Assembly (NCBI GenBank): GCA_051453625.1
Contig: JBOZIK010000001.1
Span: 277,162,518-277,183,806 of the forward strand
DNA: 21,289 nucleotides
Source: Welwitschia mirabilis
Lineage: Eukaryota; Gnetophyta; Gnetopsida; Welwitschiales
Reading direction: 5' to 3'
Shown here: positions 9,900 through 19,458 of the stretch, in pieces
Numbering within the stretch: the stretch's first letter is position 1
How the letters are laid out: the number at the start of each line of letters is the position of its first letter
The notes under the pieces: generated by a model
What the model was told of the DNA's origin: nothing
The model's database searches: none
The model's input: only the letters and a program-made list of their open reading frames with translations
Translations under genes and position numbers: made by a program

Positions 9900-11763
9900 T
9901 GAATTACTTACCTAGTTATAAAAATTCTAATCATCATCAGATTCATTTTATAAAAACAATCCTACAAAATGGAAAATAAGCATACTAGAACATCTTTATT
10001 TTTAATATTATAATATTAAAAATATAAATAAGAGAAAAATTATTTTATTTTTTTCAATGATAATAATAATATTTAAAATGTATTAAATTACATCTTAATA
10101 ATGTACTTAAAGAAAGTAATCCATACCTAGAACTCTGTCAAACCTAGAAGCATTTTTAATGCTCATATGACAATCTCCATGGTTATGTGTAATGAAGATA
10201 AATAAAAAGAAGTATAGCTCAAGTATAGTTATTAAGACATAATTCTTTATTTAAGATTCATATGAAGATGTTATAAGTTAAGAAAATAAGTCATAAGTCA
10301 AGAACTATCCATGTTACTTAAACTACCATGGTGGAAACCCTTACAATCATGAATATTCAAAGTAAGATAAAAGAACAAAGTAAAAGTGGTATTTCTTCTA
10401 ATAAAATAGTATTCCTAAGTAAAGTAATTCAAGATTACTAGTAATAACTTATCTTGTATACTCAAATTAAATATAATTTTATTTAATAATTTTTCTATAA
10501 TCTAAGACATTAATTATAAGTTTTTAGGGCTCTAAGAAGATGATAAAATCAAAAATTGATAATTAATTAATAATAAAGTAAAAGTAAAATTACAGTAGTT
10601 TTTATAAATTACTCTCATAATAGAATTACTACAAATTAACTTGATCTATTTTAGAATCCTCAAAATACTATTTCTAATGACATGATTTAAGACTAAATTC
10701 TATAAAAATTTCCAAAATTATAGTTCTATCACAATACACTAAAATGATTATAACTTTTAAAATACTTTGAGTTTTCAAATAATTAAAGATGTTTTAAAAA
10801 TCTTATTTAATTCCTATAACTTAAAAATATGAACTTTTCAAATAGCTTAACTATTAGGTATAGAAATCTAAATTAATTATTTACTATTTTTTGCATTCAT
10901 TTCCTAAAATATTTTGTCAATAATATCCTTAAAGATTATCACATATTAGAAAAATTACTTATTTTAAATTTTCATAATGATGCCATGATATTATACATAT
11001 AAAAAAATTTTATTAGTTTAAATTATTAATTAATAAGCTATGGTGTTCTTAACCCATGCCTTTATTCTAGAAATTTAACTTTCACTATAAAAAAAATAGT
11101 AAGTATTTGACAACTAGATATGTAATGATTTGACTTATTAAAATAATAAATGTACTAGCTCAGCTAATTAGTTATAGTATAATTAAAATTAATATAGAAA
11201 GAAAAATCAAATTAATTTACAAAAGCATTTATCATGAGCCTTAAGATAAGAATGAAGGAGTATTTGCCTAAAACAGATTTTTGAGGATCATATCTTTACC
11301 CCTAATAAGATAGACCTAATTCATAATGAATGAGAAATAAACATGGGTAGCCAAGAATATGGCGAATCCTTAATCACTTGGCTAGAATCATCCATTAGTA
11401 ACCTCAAGCACTAAGCATAAGAGACCCCTTATATCTTCCCACATCTTGTTAAGAGCCAATGGGAAGAAATAATATTTTATAACATAATTTTATGAAAAAC
11501 CATAACTAATGACCTAATTCAATATTACATCATTATACTAAAATATTAAAGGAAATCATATAAATAACATGAGCAAAATACTTACTTAAAAAGTTTGTTA
11601 AATCATTGATGATTGAAGATGAAAGTTTCAAGCTTAATAATCCTTAGTTTTAAGTTGTCAAGTTCCAAGTGTCATAAGTAAGAAAATTAAAAGAAATAGG
11701 GAAATGCACTTGCATGTAAAGTAAAAAGTATTTCTCCTTGATTTTACAAGAGAGCAAAGGGTA

Positions 11764-11775
11764 TCTATTTATATA
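11764..11775 (-). promoter_or_regulatory. Putative TATA box of element B LTR
   Basis: The minus strand reads atatataaataga here, about 860 bp downstream of the LTR start at 12634. It is followed by the less A+T-rich, pyrimidine-containing stretch expected of R (ctctcttgtaaaatcaagg at about 11733-11753). Position and sequence fit a plant LTR core promoter. Activity is unlikely in such a decayed copy. Confidence 0.45.
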
Positions 11776-12634
11776 TGAAGAAAAGGAACATAGTTTAAAA
11801 TCATAGGATCAAATGATTTATCATTAATAAGTGGTATACATAATAAGTAACATTAGAGTACCAAAAATGACATTATATTTATGACTTATGTACTATCTAG
11901 GGTGAATACTTTCTTTATTTAATTAGTAATGTTAATAACATGTATTGTTTTCTTATGCTAGCTTCTTCTTAATCCTTCATCAGCTCATAAGTATGTTTAA
12001 TTTATCTAAGACATGGATTAAAATAATAAATGCACCAATATCAAAATTGTGATGTGACATAATGAGATAAACTCTTTTATTCTAGTTAAAAAATAATAAA
12101 TATGTTACAAATCAAGATCCCTTAGAAATCTAAATAAGATAAAAGTCATGTAGAGTAAATCTACTTATTTATTATTCTTGGTTCTAGATAAGAGTGTGTG
12201 TACTTATTCACATGATCATTTATTTCATAATGCATATAATCTATTAATTGTACAATAGAAAGAAGAAAATGAATATTCATAATATAGTTTACCTATCATA
12301 TTTGTTAAAAATTTACTTAAATAAAAGATATATAAAATATGTTATTATGTCCTCTTGAAATATTCAATTTATTAGTTTTATCATATGATTTGAAGTTCTT
12401 ACATAAGGGGATTATTTAGTTTCAAACGTTTGGATAGATTTTCTTATGAAAATGTTCACCACATGATTATTGTTATTTTTAAGTTTAAATATCAAAATTA
12501 TGCAATTAAGATTAATTACAAAAAATACCATCTTATTTTAATAAGTCTTTTAGATAAGAGGAATTCATCATCTAATAAAAAGCTTAAAATGTGACATTCA
12601 AGTAATTAAGATTTAAAAAATGTAGGGTATGACA

Positions 12635-12650
12635 TCTTTCCCTACTTAGA
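12635..12650 (-). promoter_or_regulatory. Polypurine tract of element B
   Basis: The minus strand reads tctaagtagggaaaga directly before the LTR start TGTCATACCC. A purine-rich tract abutting the 3' LTR primes plus-strand DNA synthesis in LTR retroelements. It helps fix the LTR boundary at 12634. Confidence 0.65.
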
Positions 12651-12716
12651 CTGATTCACTTCCAAGAATTAAGATGCATTAAGAGTTTAAGAATATCTAA
12701 CTACATATTATAAGAT

Positions 12717-13112
12717 TCAAAAAATATCTAGGTATTGATTTTTAATTATTTCCTCTAGCTCTTAGGTATCTTTATCAACACTTTAATTACTTCATTTTAT
12801 CTTCACTTAATGGAATTTCTTATTTTGTAAATTGATAGTTCCTTATTTCATCATTGCTTTTGAGTTTTGTATAGTCAAACAATTTTATTTCACATAAATT
12901 CAAAACTAGTTCAAAACATAAGAAGAATTTGCAATATACTTTATTAGCATACATACATGAAAAACATCATGTATGTGTAACATTCAAGAAGATAGAGTAA
13001 TATTGTATATAATAAGTCTAATTCTTTTTAATATTTCAAATGATCTAATGAATCAAGGATCTAATTTTAATCTTTTAAGTATTCTTATTATTGATTTCAT
13101 TGATGATACTTT
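12717..13112 (-). pseudogene. C-terminal end of pol (chromodomain-like tail), element B
   Basis: Minus-strand phrases in order are KRSKLDP, IRSFEILKRIRLIIYNITL, HDVFHVCMLIKYIANSSYVL and, after a broken stretch, ELEEIIKNQYLDIF followed by TGA at 12719-12717. They match the conserved end of Tekay/Del polyproteins (a PRFIGPFEIL-type block, an HNVFHVSMLRKY block and the WELEEEMKNRYP chromodomain end). The Trp of WELEEE has been lost: the position now reads as a stop, so the chromodomain would not be intact even without the frameshifts. The FIGPFEIL segment appears a second time across the N run, which is an assembly effect. Confidence 0.85.
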
Positions 13113-13644
13113 NNNNNNNNNNNNNNNNNNNNNNNNNNNNNNNNNNNNNNNNNNNNNNNNNNNNNNNNNNNNNNNNNNNNNNNNNNNNNNNNNNNNNNNN
13201 NNNNNNNNNNNNNNNNNNNNNNNNNNNNNNNNNNNNNNNNNNNNNNNNNNNNNNNNNNNNNNNNNNNNNNNNNNNNNNNNNNNNNNNNNNNNNNNNNNNN
13301 NNNNNNNNNNNNNNNNNNNNNNNNNNNNNNNNNNNNNNNNNNNNNNNNNNNNNNNNNNNNNNNNNNNNNNNNNNNNNNNNNNNNNNNNNNNNNNNNNNNN
13401 NNNNNNNNNNNNNNNNNNNNNNNNNNNNNNNNNNNNNNNNNNNNNNNNNNNNNNNNNNNNNNNNNNNNNNNNNNNNNNNNNNNNNNNNNNNNNNNNNNNN
13501 NNNNNNNNNNNNNNNNNNNNNNNNNNNNNNNNNNNNNNNNNNNNNNNNNNNNNNNNNNNNNNNNNNNNNNNNNNNNNNNNNNNNNNNNNNNNNNNNNNNN
13601 NNNNNNNNNNNNNNNNNNNNNNNNNNNNNNNNNNNNNNNNNNNN
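13113..13644. other. Assembly gap (532 N) with duplicated 94 bp flanks
   Basis: Bases 13019-13112 recur at 13645-13738 with one A/G difference. The segment encodes the PRFIGPFEIL-like block, which occurs once in chromovirus pol proteins. The N run therefore probably stands for an overlap of contig ends, and little or no real sequence may be missing. Open frames that run through these N are artefacts. Confidence 0.85.
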
Positions 13645-14720
13645 TAATTCTTTTTAATATTTCAAATGATCTAATGAATCAAGGATCTAATTTTGATCTT
13701 TTAAGTATTCTTATTATTGATTTCATTGATGATACTTTAATAGATACATGATCACTTATTATGAAGTTAAGATTTCTTCTTTAATAGTATACATACATAT
13801 TTTATCTATTTAATTTATTTAAGTCTATTTTTAATGATCCTTATTTCACTTTTCATTCTTAAATTATTTTTTCTTTTATAATTAATCTTCCTTTATATTC
13901 TCTCTATGAAGTAGGTGCTCCATACTTCTATCATCTAGGGCTTCAAATGAAGCCATTTAAATTGAAATCTAATAACTATAATTATATGTAAATCCTATTA
14001 ATGATAGGTACTCTTCTTAACTATTAGGATTATCTAGAATATATGCTTTAAGAAAATATTCTAAAATTTAATTAAATATTTCTTCTTGATCATTTATTTG
14101 AGGATGAAATGTAATGTTTATATTTAACTTGATTCCTAAATCCATTTTTAATTTTTATTAAAAATTAGAAGTTAATTTTGAATCTGTATCATAGATAATT
14201 ACTAAAGGCCCACCATACAACTTAAAAATATTTTGAACATGTAATTTAGCATTATCATTAGCATTATAAGTAGATTAAATTATGTTGACTTAATTTCTCT
14301 ATCAATTATCATCATGACAAAGTTATTATCTCTTTGCATTTTTAAAATTCATAAAATAAAGTTCATGCAAATCACACCGCATTTACATTCTAAAATATCA
14401 TGAGAATAAAGTAATCTTACTATATTTCTATGTTATACATTAAATTATTGATAATTAAGACATATTAATAAAAATTATACTATATCTATTTTTCATCCTT
14501 AACTACCAAAATTTTTATTTTAGGTTTTGATATATTTTAGTTTATCTAGGATTATCTGCTATAGGTGGATTATGAAACTAAAGATTAACTTATGTTTAAT
14601 TCCAACTACATTAAAAACCAAAAATATTTTCTTAAATTTAACAATACCATTGAAGTTAATAATACCCTAAATTATTAATTTTTCTTATTGATCCTTTAAT
14701 TTTTGATAGTTCTCATCCTT
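13645..14720 (-). pseudogene. Integrase remnant, element B
   Basis: The minus strand carries the integrase core with frameshifts: a VIDREIKST block (first catalytic Asp of the usual VDRLTKSAHF motif kept), KLYGGPLVIIYDTDSKLTS (second catalytic region), FHPQINDQEE (the usual FHPQTDGQSE block with the catalytic Glu), then ILEYFLKAYILDNPNS, LSLIGFTYNYSY and MASFEALDDRSMEHLL. The last block equals the MAPFEALYGRRCRTPL stretch of plant chromoviruses. Several Trp, Gln and Arg codons now read as stops. The zinc-finger head at about 14500-14720 is too decayed to read. The integrase assignment is very secure and function is clearly lost. Confidence 0.92.
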
Positions 14721-14784
14721 TTCTTATCCCTATAAAATAATAGTAAAAATTTTGGCTTTAAATTTATATTATTACTTTTAAATA

Positions 14785-15254
14785 ACGTATCTACTAAGAT
14801 CATCTACAACTTTATTTCCCTTACTTCATTAGTATAAAATATTTAAATTAAAATCACATAGAAATTTTATCTCTTTTCTTTGTTTAAGTTTAATTGAGTA
14901 AAAAGGTATGTTAGACTCTTATAATTGGTCCGAATTTTTTACATCATAGAGATTATCCTACCATAACTTTATAGCAAAACTTACTCTAACTAATTCAAAA
15001 TCATGAACATGATAATTTCTCTCATAATTTTTAAATTATCTTAATTTATAAGATATTATTCTTTTATCTTTTTTAAGAACTTCTTTGATACTTTCTCCAA
15101 ATAAATTAGTGTAAACTAAAAAGATATTTGAATCATTTAGCATTGTTAAGACTAGAGTACTAGTTAAGCATTCTTTAAGATAATTAAATAACTGATGATA
15201 TTTTTTATATACATTAAAATTCTTTTTTATTAATGTCTTATTAATAGAGAACAT
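14785..15254 (-). pseudogene. RNase H remnant, element B
   Basis: A minus-strand frame open from 15254 to 15036 (72 codons) spans the end of the RT connection and the start of RNase H: LFNYLKECLTSTLVLTMLN, then VYTNLFGESIKEVLKKDKRI. The family motif is VYTDASGxGxGxVLMQDGR, so the first catalytic Asp now reads Asn. After a frameshift come YHVHDFELVRVSFAIKLW, SIKLKQRKEIKFLCDF and NKVVDDLSRY (family: NVVADALSRK). It is collinear with RT above and integrase below. It is inactive through loss of the active-site Asp and several stops. Confidence 0.92.
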
Positions 15255-16230
15255 ATTTCAAAGAAGTTAAAGATGATTCAATAATAGTAACTAGTAAGAC
15301 TAAGAAAGCTTCTAGCTTTAGTAATATTTCTAGGTGTTGGCCATATTATAATTTCTCTAATTTTATCTTGATTAATTAAAATACTTTCCTTGGATACTTC
15401 ATGATCTAGAAATTAAATAGATTCCTTTTAAAAAAGGCATTTTTTAATATTAGCATGTAATTGATGATTTCATAAAGTTTGTAATACTATTCTCATGTAT
15501 TTCTCATGCTCTTTATAAGTTTTAAAATAAGTGAGAATATTATTAATAAATACTATTACAAAGGAATTAATATGTGATTAAAAGATGTAATTCATAAAAC
15601 TCATAAATATTACAAGAATATTATTTAAACTAAAAAATATAGTAATGAACGCATAATACCCATAGTGGATTATAAATGTTTTNNNNNNNNNNNNNNNNNN
15701 NNNNNNNNNNNNNNNNNNNNNNNNNNNNNNNNNNNNNNNNNNNNNNNNNNNNNNNNNNNNNNNNNNNNNNNNNNNNNNNNNNAACTAAAAAATATAGCAA
15801 TGAACTCATAATATCCATAGTGGATTATAAATGTTTTTTAATGAGCATCTTATTTCTTAATTCAAGCTTGATGATATCTATATCTTAGATCAACTTTTAA
15901 GAACACTTTAGTTTATTTGAGCTAATTAAATTGATCATCTATTCTTGGTAGCAAATACTTGTTTATGATGATAAACTTATTTAGATGTATATAACCCATG
16001 CATGATCTTTGTATTTCATCTTTTCTCTTTATAAATACTTCACATGGTAATACACTAAGATGAGTGAAACCTTTAGTTAATATTTTTTTGAGCTAAGTTT
16101 TTAGTTCTTTTATTTCTATAAGCGATATTCTATATTATACCTTAGAGATTGATTAGGTTCTTGAGATTAATTTAATGATAAAATTAATTTTCTAAAGTGT
16201 TGGCCTTCCTAGTAATCTTATTATAAATAC
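15235..16230 (-). pseudogene. Reverse transcriptase remnant, element B
   Basis: Minus-strand blocks in order: LGRPTL..INFIIKLISRT (lead-in), RISLIEIKELK, KKILTKGFTHLSVLPC, KRKDEIQRSCMGYIHLNK, YLLPRIDD, FLKVDLRYRYHQ (15897-15856), the YGYYEF stretch around the gap, MSFMNYIF, FVIVFINNILTYFKTYKEHE, LHANIKKCLF, WPTPRNITKARSFLSLTSYYY. This is a complete, collinear gypsy RT. The catalytic pair normally written as (F/Y)xDD reads FINN: both Asp codons (minus strand, 15544-15539) are AAT instead of GAT. There are several stops. A gap with a repeated flank interrupts the domain. Confidence 0.93.
15683..15782. other. Assembly gap (100 N) with duplicated 55 bp flanks
   Basis: Bases 15628-15682 recur at 15783-15837 with three differences. 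The segment encodes the RT block equivalent to KTAFRTRYGHYEFLVMPFG, which is present once in any RT. Treating the two copies as one restores the collinear order of RT blocks on either side, so this is an unmerged overlap and not missing DNA. Confidence 0.88.
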
Positions 16231-17239
16231 AATAAGATGTTTTTGGACCATTAGTATATTTTTTTAATAAAGTTTCTTCTTTTATTAAGATAAATTAATC
16301 TTAGGTATAATACATAAACTGGGGATTTCATCATAATTTTTCTTTTTAAATGCTTTGCATTAATTTAATTTTATACTAATAATTTATAATAACCTCGAAA
16401 TATTAGTCTTTAGATATGATCCATTATTTCTACTTAATTATTTTTACAATTCATAACTACTTTATTCTGCATTAACTAATTCATACTTATAATAATGTTA
16501 TAATTTGCTAAGTCAATAATAATTAGTTATGTTTAAAAATATCCTCCACTTATGGATAAAGTATAATTGTAGAAATCTACCCCACTTGTGAATAAAGTAC
16601 AATTTTATACCCACTAATTAATCTTGGAAATGAATCCATTTACTAGCTTTATGCATCCCTCAATGAACGTACAACATAATTTTTATCTTATAATAATCCT
16701 AGAAGATATGAAGTAATTAATTTCTCTATAATTCATTAAAATACTTACTTTTTAATTATTAAAAAAGCCTTACCTTATTTGATTAAGATTGGAAATTCTA
16801 TCCCTTAATTATCTACTACTAGTTGAAGTCATTGTATTCATTGAGGAATGCTTTTTAATCCTTAAGAATTTTCTAATTATTATCTAGGAGGATATTTAAT
16901 ACATAATGAACATCCTTTTCCTTTATGATTTCTCTTATATTCGAAGCATTTGTCTCTGTTATGATACTAGTAAATGAAATCTCTAAGGTTGATTATTTAT
17001 ATAGCTTTAACTAAGAACATTTAAGTTTCTTTTGAATGGATCTTTCTTATGTTAATTCAAATTCCTATCTTTACTCTTATATTATTTTTCTTGATGTGCC
17101 AATTCTCATTTGATAAGACATCTATGATCAATTTCCCTTAAGGATATGTCTCTATGAAAGAATTTTTTTGGTTGCATTTTCTAGTTTTATTCTATTTTTT
17201 TTTAATAACCTCTACTAGATACTTAGGCTAAAACATTGA
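16231..17239 (-). pseudogene. Probable zinc-knuckle and protease region of element B, not readable
   Basis: In gypsy elements the zinc knuckle and aspartic protease lie between gag and RT, and this is that interval. The only hint is a minus-strand phrase near 16930-16960, DKCFEYKRNHKGKGC, which could be a worn CCHC knuckle (family CFxCGxxGHxxxxC) with the second Cys changed to Tyr. No DTGA-type protease active site can be read. The assignment rests mainly on position. Confidence 0.45.
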
Positions 17240-17700
17240 TAGTTTTAGTAACAAAAGAAAGAGTACTATAAATAATAAGGATACTTTCTTTAACTTCTTC
17301 ATCTAAATGCATATGTAATGCATATATTAATAACTCTGTGAATTTACACTCATAAGATTCTATGATCACATTAGGGTTCTATATTAAATTGTATAATTAT
17401 ATAACCTTCTAGTAAATATAGAAATTAGTGATATAATTCTCATTCAAGACGTACTCAAATTCCCTCTATAAAAGTTTCACATCTCCTATCTTAGTTATTT
17501 TGTTCTTCCCTATAGGCTAGCTTCTCCTTGTAACACATAAATGACTAAATAAGTCTTTTCATATTCATCACATTTTAAAGTACCTATAAAATTTTCAAAA
17601 TCACTTAGTCATACTTCTACTTTAGATAGATTTAAACCTTCTACACACTTCAATAAGTTTGGATTAATTTCCTCATACCCACTTCCTTAGGTTAATTGAC
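17240..17700 (-). pseudogene. Gag remnant, element B
   Basis: Minus-strand phrases are LLKCVEGLNLSKVEV, FIGTLKCDEYEKTYLVIYVLQGEASL and, after a frameshift, FEYVLNENYI followed by SYECKFTELLIYALHMHLDEEVKESIL. They match the plant retrotransposon gag domain (a LKCxDEEKxxxAxYxLQGEAxxWW block and an EYEAKFTELSRYAPHL block). The Trp pair after LQGEA is lost to a stop. The N-terminal part beyond 17700 is not readable. Its order relative to RT agrees with a single gag-pol unit. Confidence 0.85.
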
Positions 17701-18505
17701 ACCATTTTTTACTTGTGGATTTTAACCTTGATTTACTATTTGTGATAGGGATGACATGAATTCATTCATTAATCCTTCTTATTTAATTTTGAATGGGGGT
17801 TTATTGTCATCATTATATTGTTAAATCTCTTGTGAATTTTATTTATATTAATTATTTAGTATAACTACTCTAACCTGAAGGTTTAACTAATGATGATGAG
17901 GCATCTGAAAAAGTGGAAACTTTTATGAGATTACATTTAGAAATAGAATAAATATTATAAAAGGTTAAACTTACAAATGTTTTTATGATCCTAAGAAAAA
18001 CATAGTTATCATTATGAGGTGATTATTCCTCATTTATAACTTAAAGTACATAATCAAGCTTATTCTCTTTTTTATTTTAAATAGATAAGGTTTATTAGGT
18101 TTATAAGTTATGAATATAGGGTTTTAATTTAAGGTTATATGACCACATAATTTAGGATAAATAACTTTGTTGGAGGTTTAATTATTTCTAAGTGTATATA
18201 GTTATAATAAATTCTTTTATGTATTTATATTTCTTATAAAAAGTTAAGCTCTTTAAAGAATAATATAAGATCATTATCCTAAACTATTAAGATAATTGTA
18301 ATTCTTCTAGGCAATTGTTATCTATAACTATAAGTTAATAGAGCTTTTAATACTTGAATTTATCTAGGAATTTAGAATTGTGATAATATCATTAACATAA
18401 TAATCATTAAGGGGTTAGGGTTATAATTAATCTTATGAATACTTTAAAACTATATTAAACATAATTAACTTCTAAGATTATTAAGGTGTTAGGATTATCA
18501 TTAAT
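17701..18505 (-). other. Upstream leader of element B, unassigned
   Basis: This stretch lies between the readable gag and the CACTA terminus. It should hold the gag start, the 5' leader and possibly the primer-binding site of B, but I cannot find a clear PBS (gctctgatacca on the plus strand) or the end of a 5' LTR matching 9087 onward. A 27 bp segment at 18406-18432 is repeated at 18480-18506 (attaagg-gttagg-ttat-attaatc) 74 bp away, and its second copy ends at the CACTA insertion point. Otherwise it is plain A+T-rich DNA. Confidence 0.5.
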
Positions 18506-18506
18506 C
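18406..18506 (+). repeat. Pair of 27 bp direct repeats, 74 bp apart
   Basis: Positions 18406-18432 and 18480-18506 agree at 24 of 27 bases, sharing attaagg, gttagg and attaatc. The second copy ends on the first base of the CACTA terminus. It may be a small tandem duplication that pre-dates the insertion. Confidence 0.4.
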
Positions 18507-18523
18507 ACTATAAGAAATATAGG
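18506..18523 (+). repeat. CACTA terminal inverted repeat (left end)
   Basis: CACTATAAGAAATATAGG. The canonical CACTACAAGAAA differs from it by a single C-to-T change at the sixth base. The inverted partner is not in the window. Confidence 0.75.
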
Positions 18524-18760
18524 CTTTTAAGTCATTTTTAAAACATTTAAAGATTTTAAAAAATTCCTTACAATCTTTTAAGGTGTTTCTTCATAAAATG
18601 ATTTAAAAATCCTCACCTTGGCTTTTAAAGCATTTCTAAGACATTTCAATAGGCATTCTCCAATGAAACCCCTTAAAAGATCTTTTGAGGCATTTCTGCA
18701 GAAAATTTCTTAAAAGATCTTTTGAGGCGTTTATAAAATAAATGCCTCAAAAGGCATTGG
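18520..18760. repeat. Subterminal motif field of element C
   Basis: About seven copies of a 12-14 bp motif occur within 240 bp. Examples are cttttaaggtgttt (about 18575), cttttgaggcattt (18682), cttttgaggcgttt (about 18719) and a back-to-back pair aatgcctcaaaaggcatt (18741-18758, 7 bp arms). Copies differ mostly at one place, gcg, gca or gtg, which is what CpG deamination of one ancestral ggcgttt core would give. These are candidate transposase-binding sites. Confidence 0.7.
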
Positions 18761-19296
18761 GGAAAAAATTATGCATGATACCAGTTCTTCAGAGCATTGT
18801 CAGTTCTAGTTCTATTAAAAGAAACAAAAATTTTTAAAATATTTGAGTCTTAAAACCTAGATACATTACATGTACTAAATTTCCTTTCTTGTCCTTTCTT
18901 CTCTTCAAGAGATTGGAGTTCATCATCAAGCATCCCATCTTCTTATAATGTAACATACCCTTTCCTTACTCTGCTAACAAGTTATACACTTACTTTTGCC
19001 CCATTATTCCTTTTATTTTCTACTACCTCTATTTTGAATGCTTAAAGATTCTCTTCCACTTTAAATGATCTATAGAAATGCTTCTACCTTTTTTGCATCT
19101 AATAGAGTAACAACCATCTCATTAAACTAGAAAGGTTGATCTTAAGATGGTGCCAATGGTAAAAACAATAGGTTCCTATTTGTATGATAAAGAATGCAGT
19201 AATAGTAGTGTTCTAGGCCCTTCATCTTACATTACCTTCGGTGATTTTTATTAGAGCAGTGGCTACCGAAATCTAGCCTATGCTAGGTTAGTATCA

Positions 19297-19458
19297 CTTT
19301 TTCATCTTCAACATAAATACTCTTCTCATTATGAAACCTTTCTTTGCACCTACCTGTTTTTTATAAAGAGTAATAAGCTTTTTCTACAAACCCTCTATCT
19401 TATCTTCATTAGAATCTGTATACAAAATTTCATCAAAGAAAGGCTTTCTGGTCAAGCT
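19297..19458 (-). pseudogene. Broken 54-codon frame repeated in each array unit of element C
   Basis: On the minus strand the frame contains DEILYTDSNEDKIEGL, then a TAG, then KKLITLYKK and GAKKGFIMRRVFMLKMKK, ending at TGA. The same frame with the same TAG recurs in the other two copies (about 20116-20277 and 20986-21147), with few amino acid changes (for example TDSNEDK to IDSNEDK). The composition is protein-like, but the shared stop shows that it was already broken before the array expanded. It may be a captured host-gene exon or part of an old CACTA gene. I do not recognise the family. Confidence 0.35.

Larger units (their letters stand above)
9087..12634 (-). repeat. 3' LTR of element B, about 3.5 kb
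   Basis: On the minus strand the LTR starts TGTCATACCC at 12634, right after a purine-rich tract. The other edge reads TGTGACATTC on the plus strand from 9087, which is ...GAATGTCACA-3' on the minus strand. The two ends are thus inverted-repeat-like, as in Tekay/Del LTRs. The 9087 edge is confirmed independently because the homology between the LTRs of element A ends at 9086. The five bases before it, tcatc, are the expected target-site duplication, but the partner is outside the window. A TATA-like site at about 11764-11775 marks the likely core promoter. The length matches the long LTRs of this lineage. Within it I see only non-coding A+T-rich DNA, a dinucleotide repeat and a small hairpin. 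Confidence 0.78.
9087..18505 (-). mobile_element. Element B: degenerate Ty3/gypsy Tekay/Del-type chromovirus, minus strand
   Basis: Reading the minus strand from high to low coordinates gives leader, gag, reverse transcriptase, RNase H, integrase, chromodomain-like tail, polypurine tract and a 3' LTR, which is the gypsy order. Diagnostic phrases include YVLQGEA and YECKFTELLIYALH (gag), KKILTKGFTHLSVLPC and KVDLRYRYHQ (RT), SLTSYYY (end of RT), VYTNLFGESIKEVL (RNase H), FHPQINDQEE and LSLIGFTYNYSY (integrase), and ELEEIIKNQYLDIF (C-terminal tail). Long LTRs and the RT-RH-IN-chromodomain order place it with Tekay/Del rather than Tat or Athila. Every domain has stops and frameshifts, so it is non-functional. 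It sits in the right LTR of element A. The 5' LTR is not in the window. The CACTA end at 18506 adjoins the last readable part. Confidence 0.93.

Noticed and set aside
12951-12976. Perfect 10 bp inverted repeat acatacatga/tcatgtatgt
   Set aside because: It lies within the coding block that reads HDVFHV in pol, so the palindrome is better explained as a chance result of the codons there.
12973-13657. Long plus-strand open frames (224 and 188 codons) through the 13 kb gap
   Set aside because: They are almost entirely N and run opposite to the well-supported pol tail of element B.
15630-15888. Open frames on both strands through the 15.7 kb gap
   Set aside because: Their length comes from N. 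The true content is the minus-strand RT block with a doubled flank.
18379-18395. TGTGATAATATC as the start of element B's 5' LTR
   Set aside because: It matches the 9087 edge only over the first few bases, the following sequence does not resemble 9087 onward, and no primer-binding site precedes it.
18406-18420. ggttaggg resembling a plant telomere repeat (TTTAGGG)
   Set aside because: There is a single short match with no tandem copies, so it is not an interstitial telomere tract.
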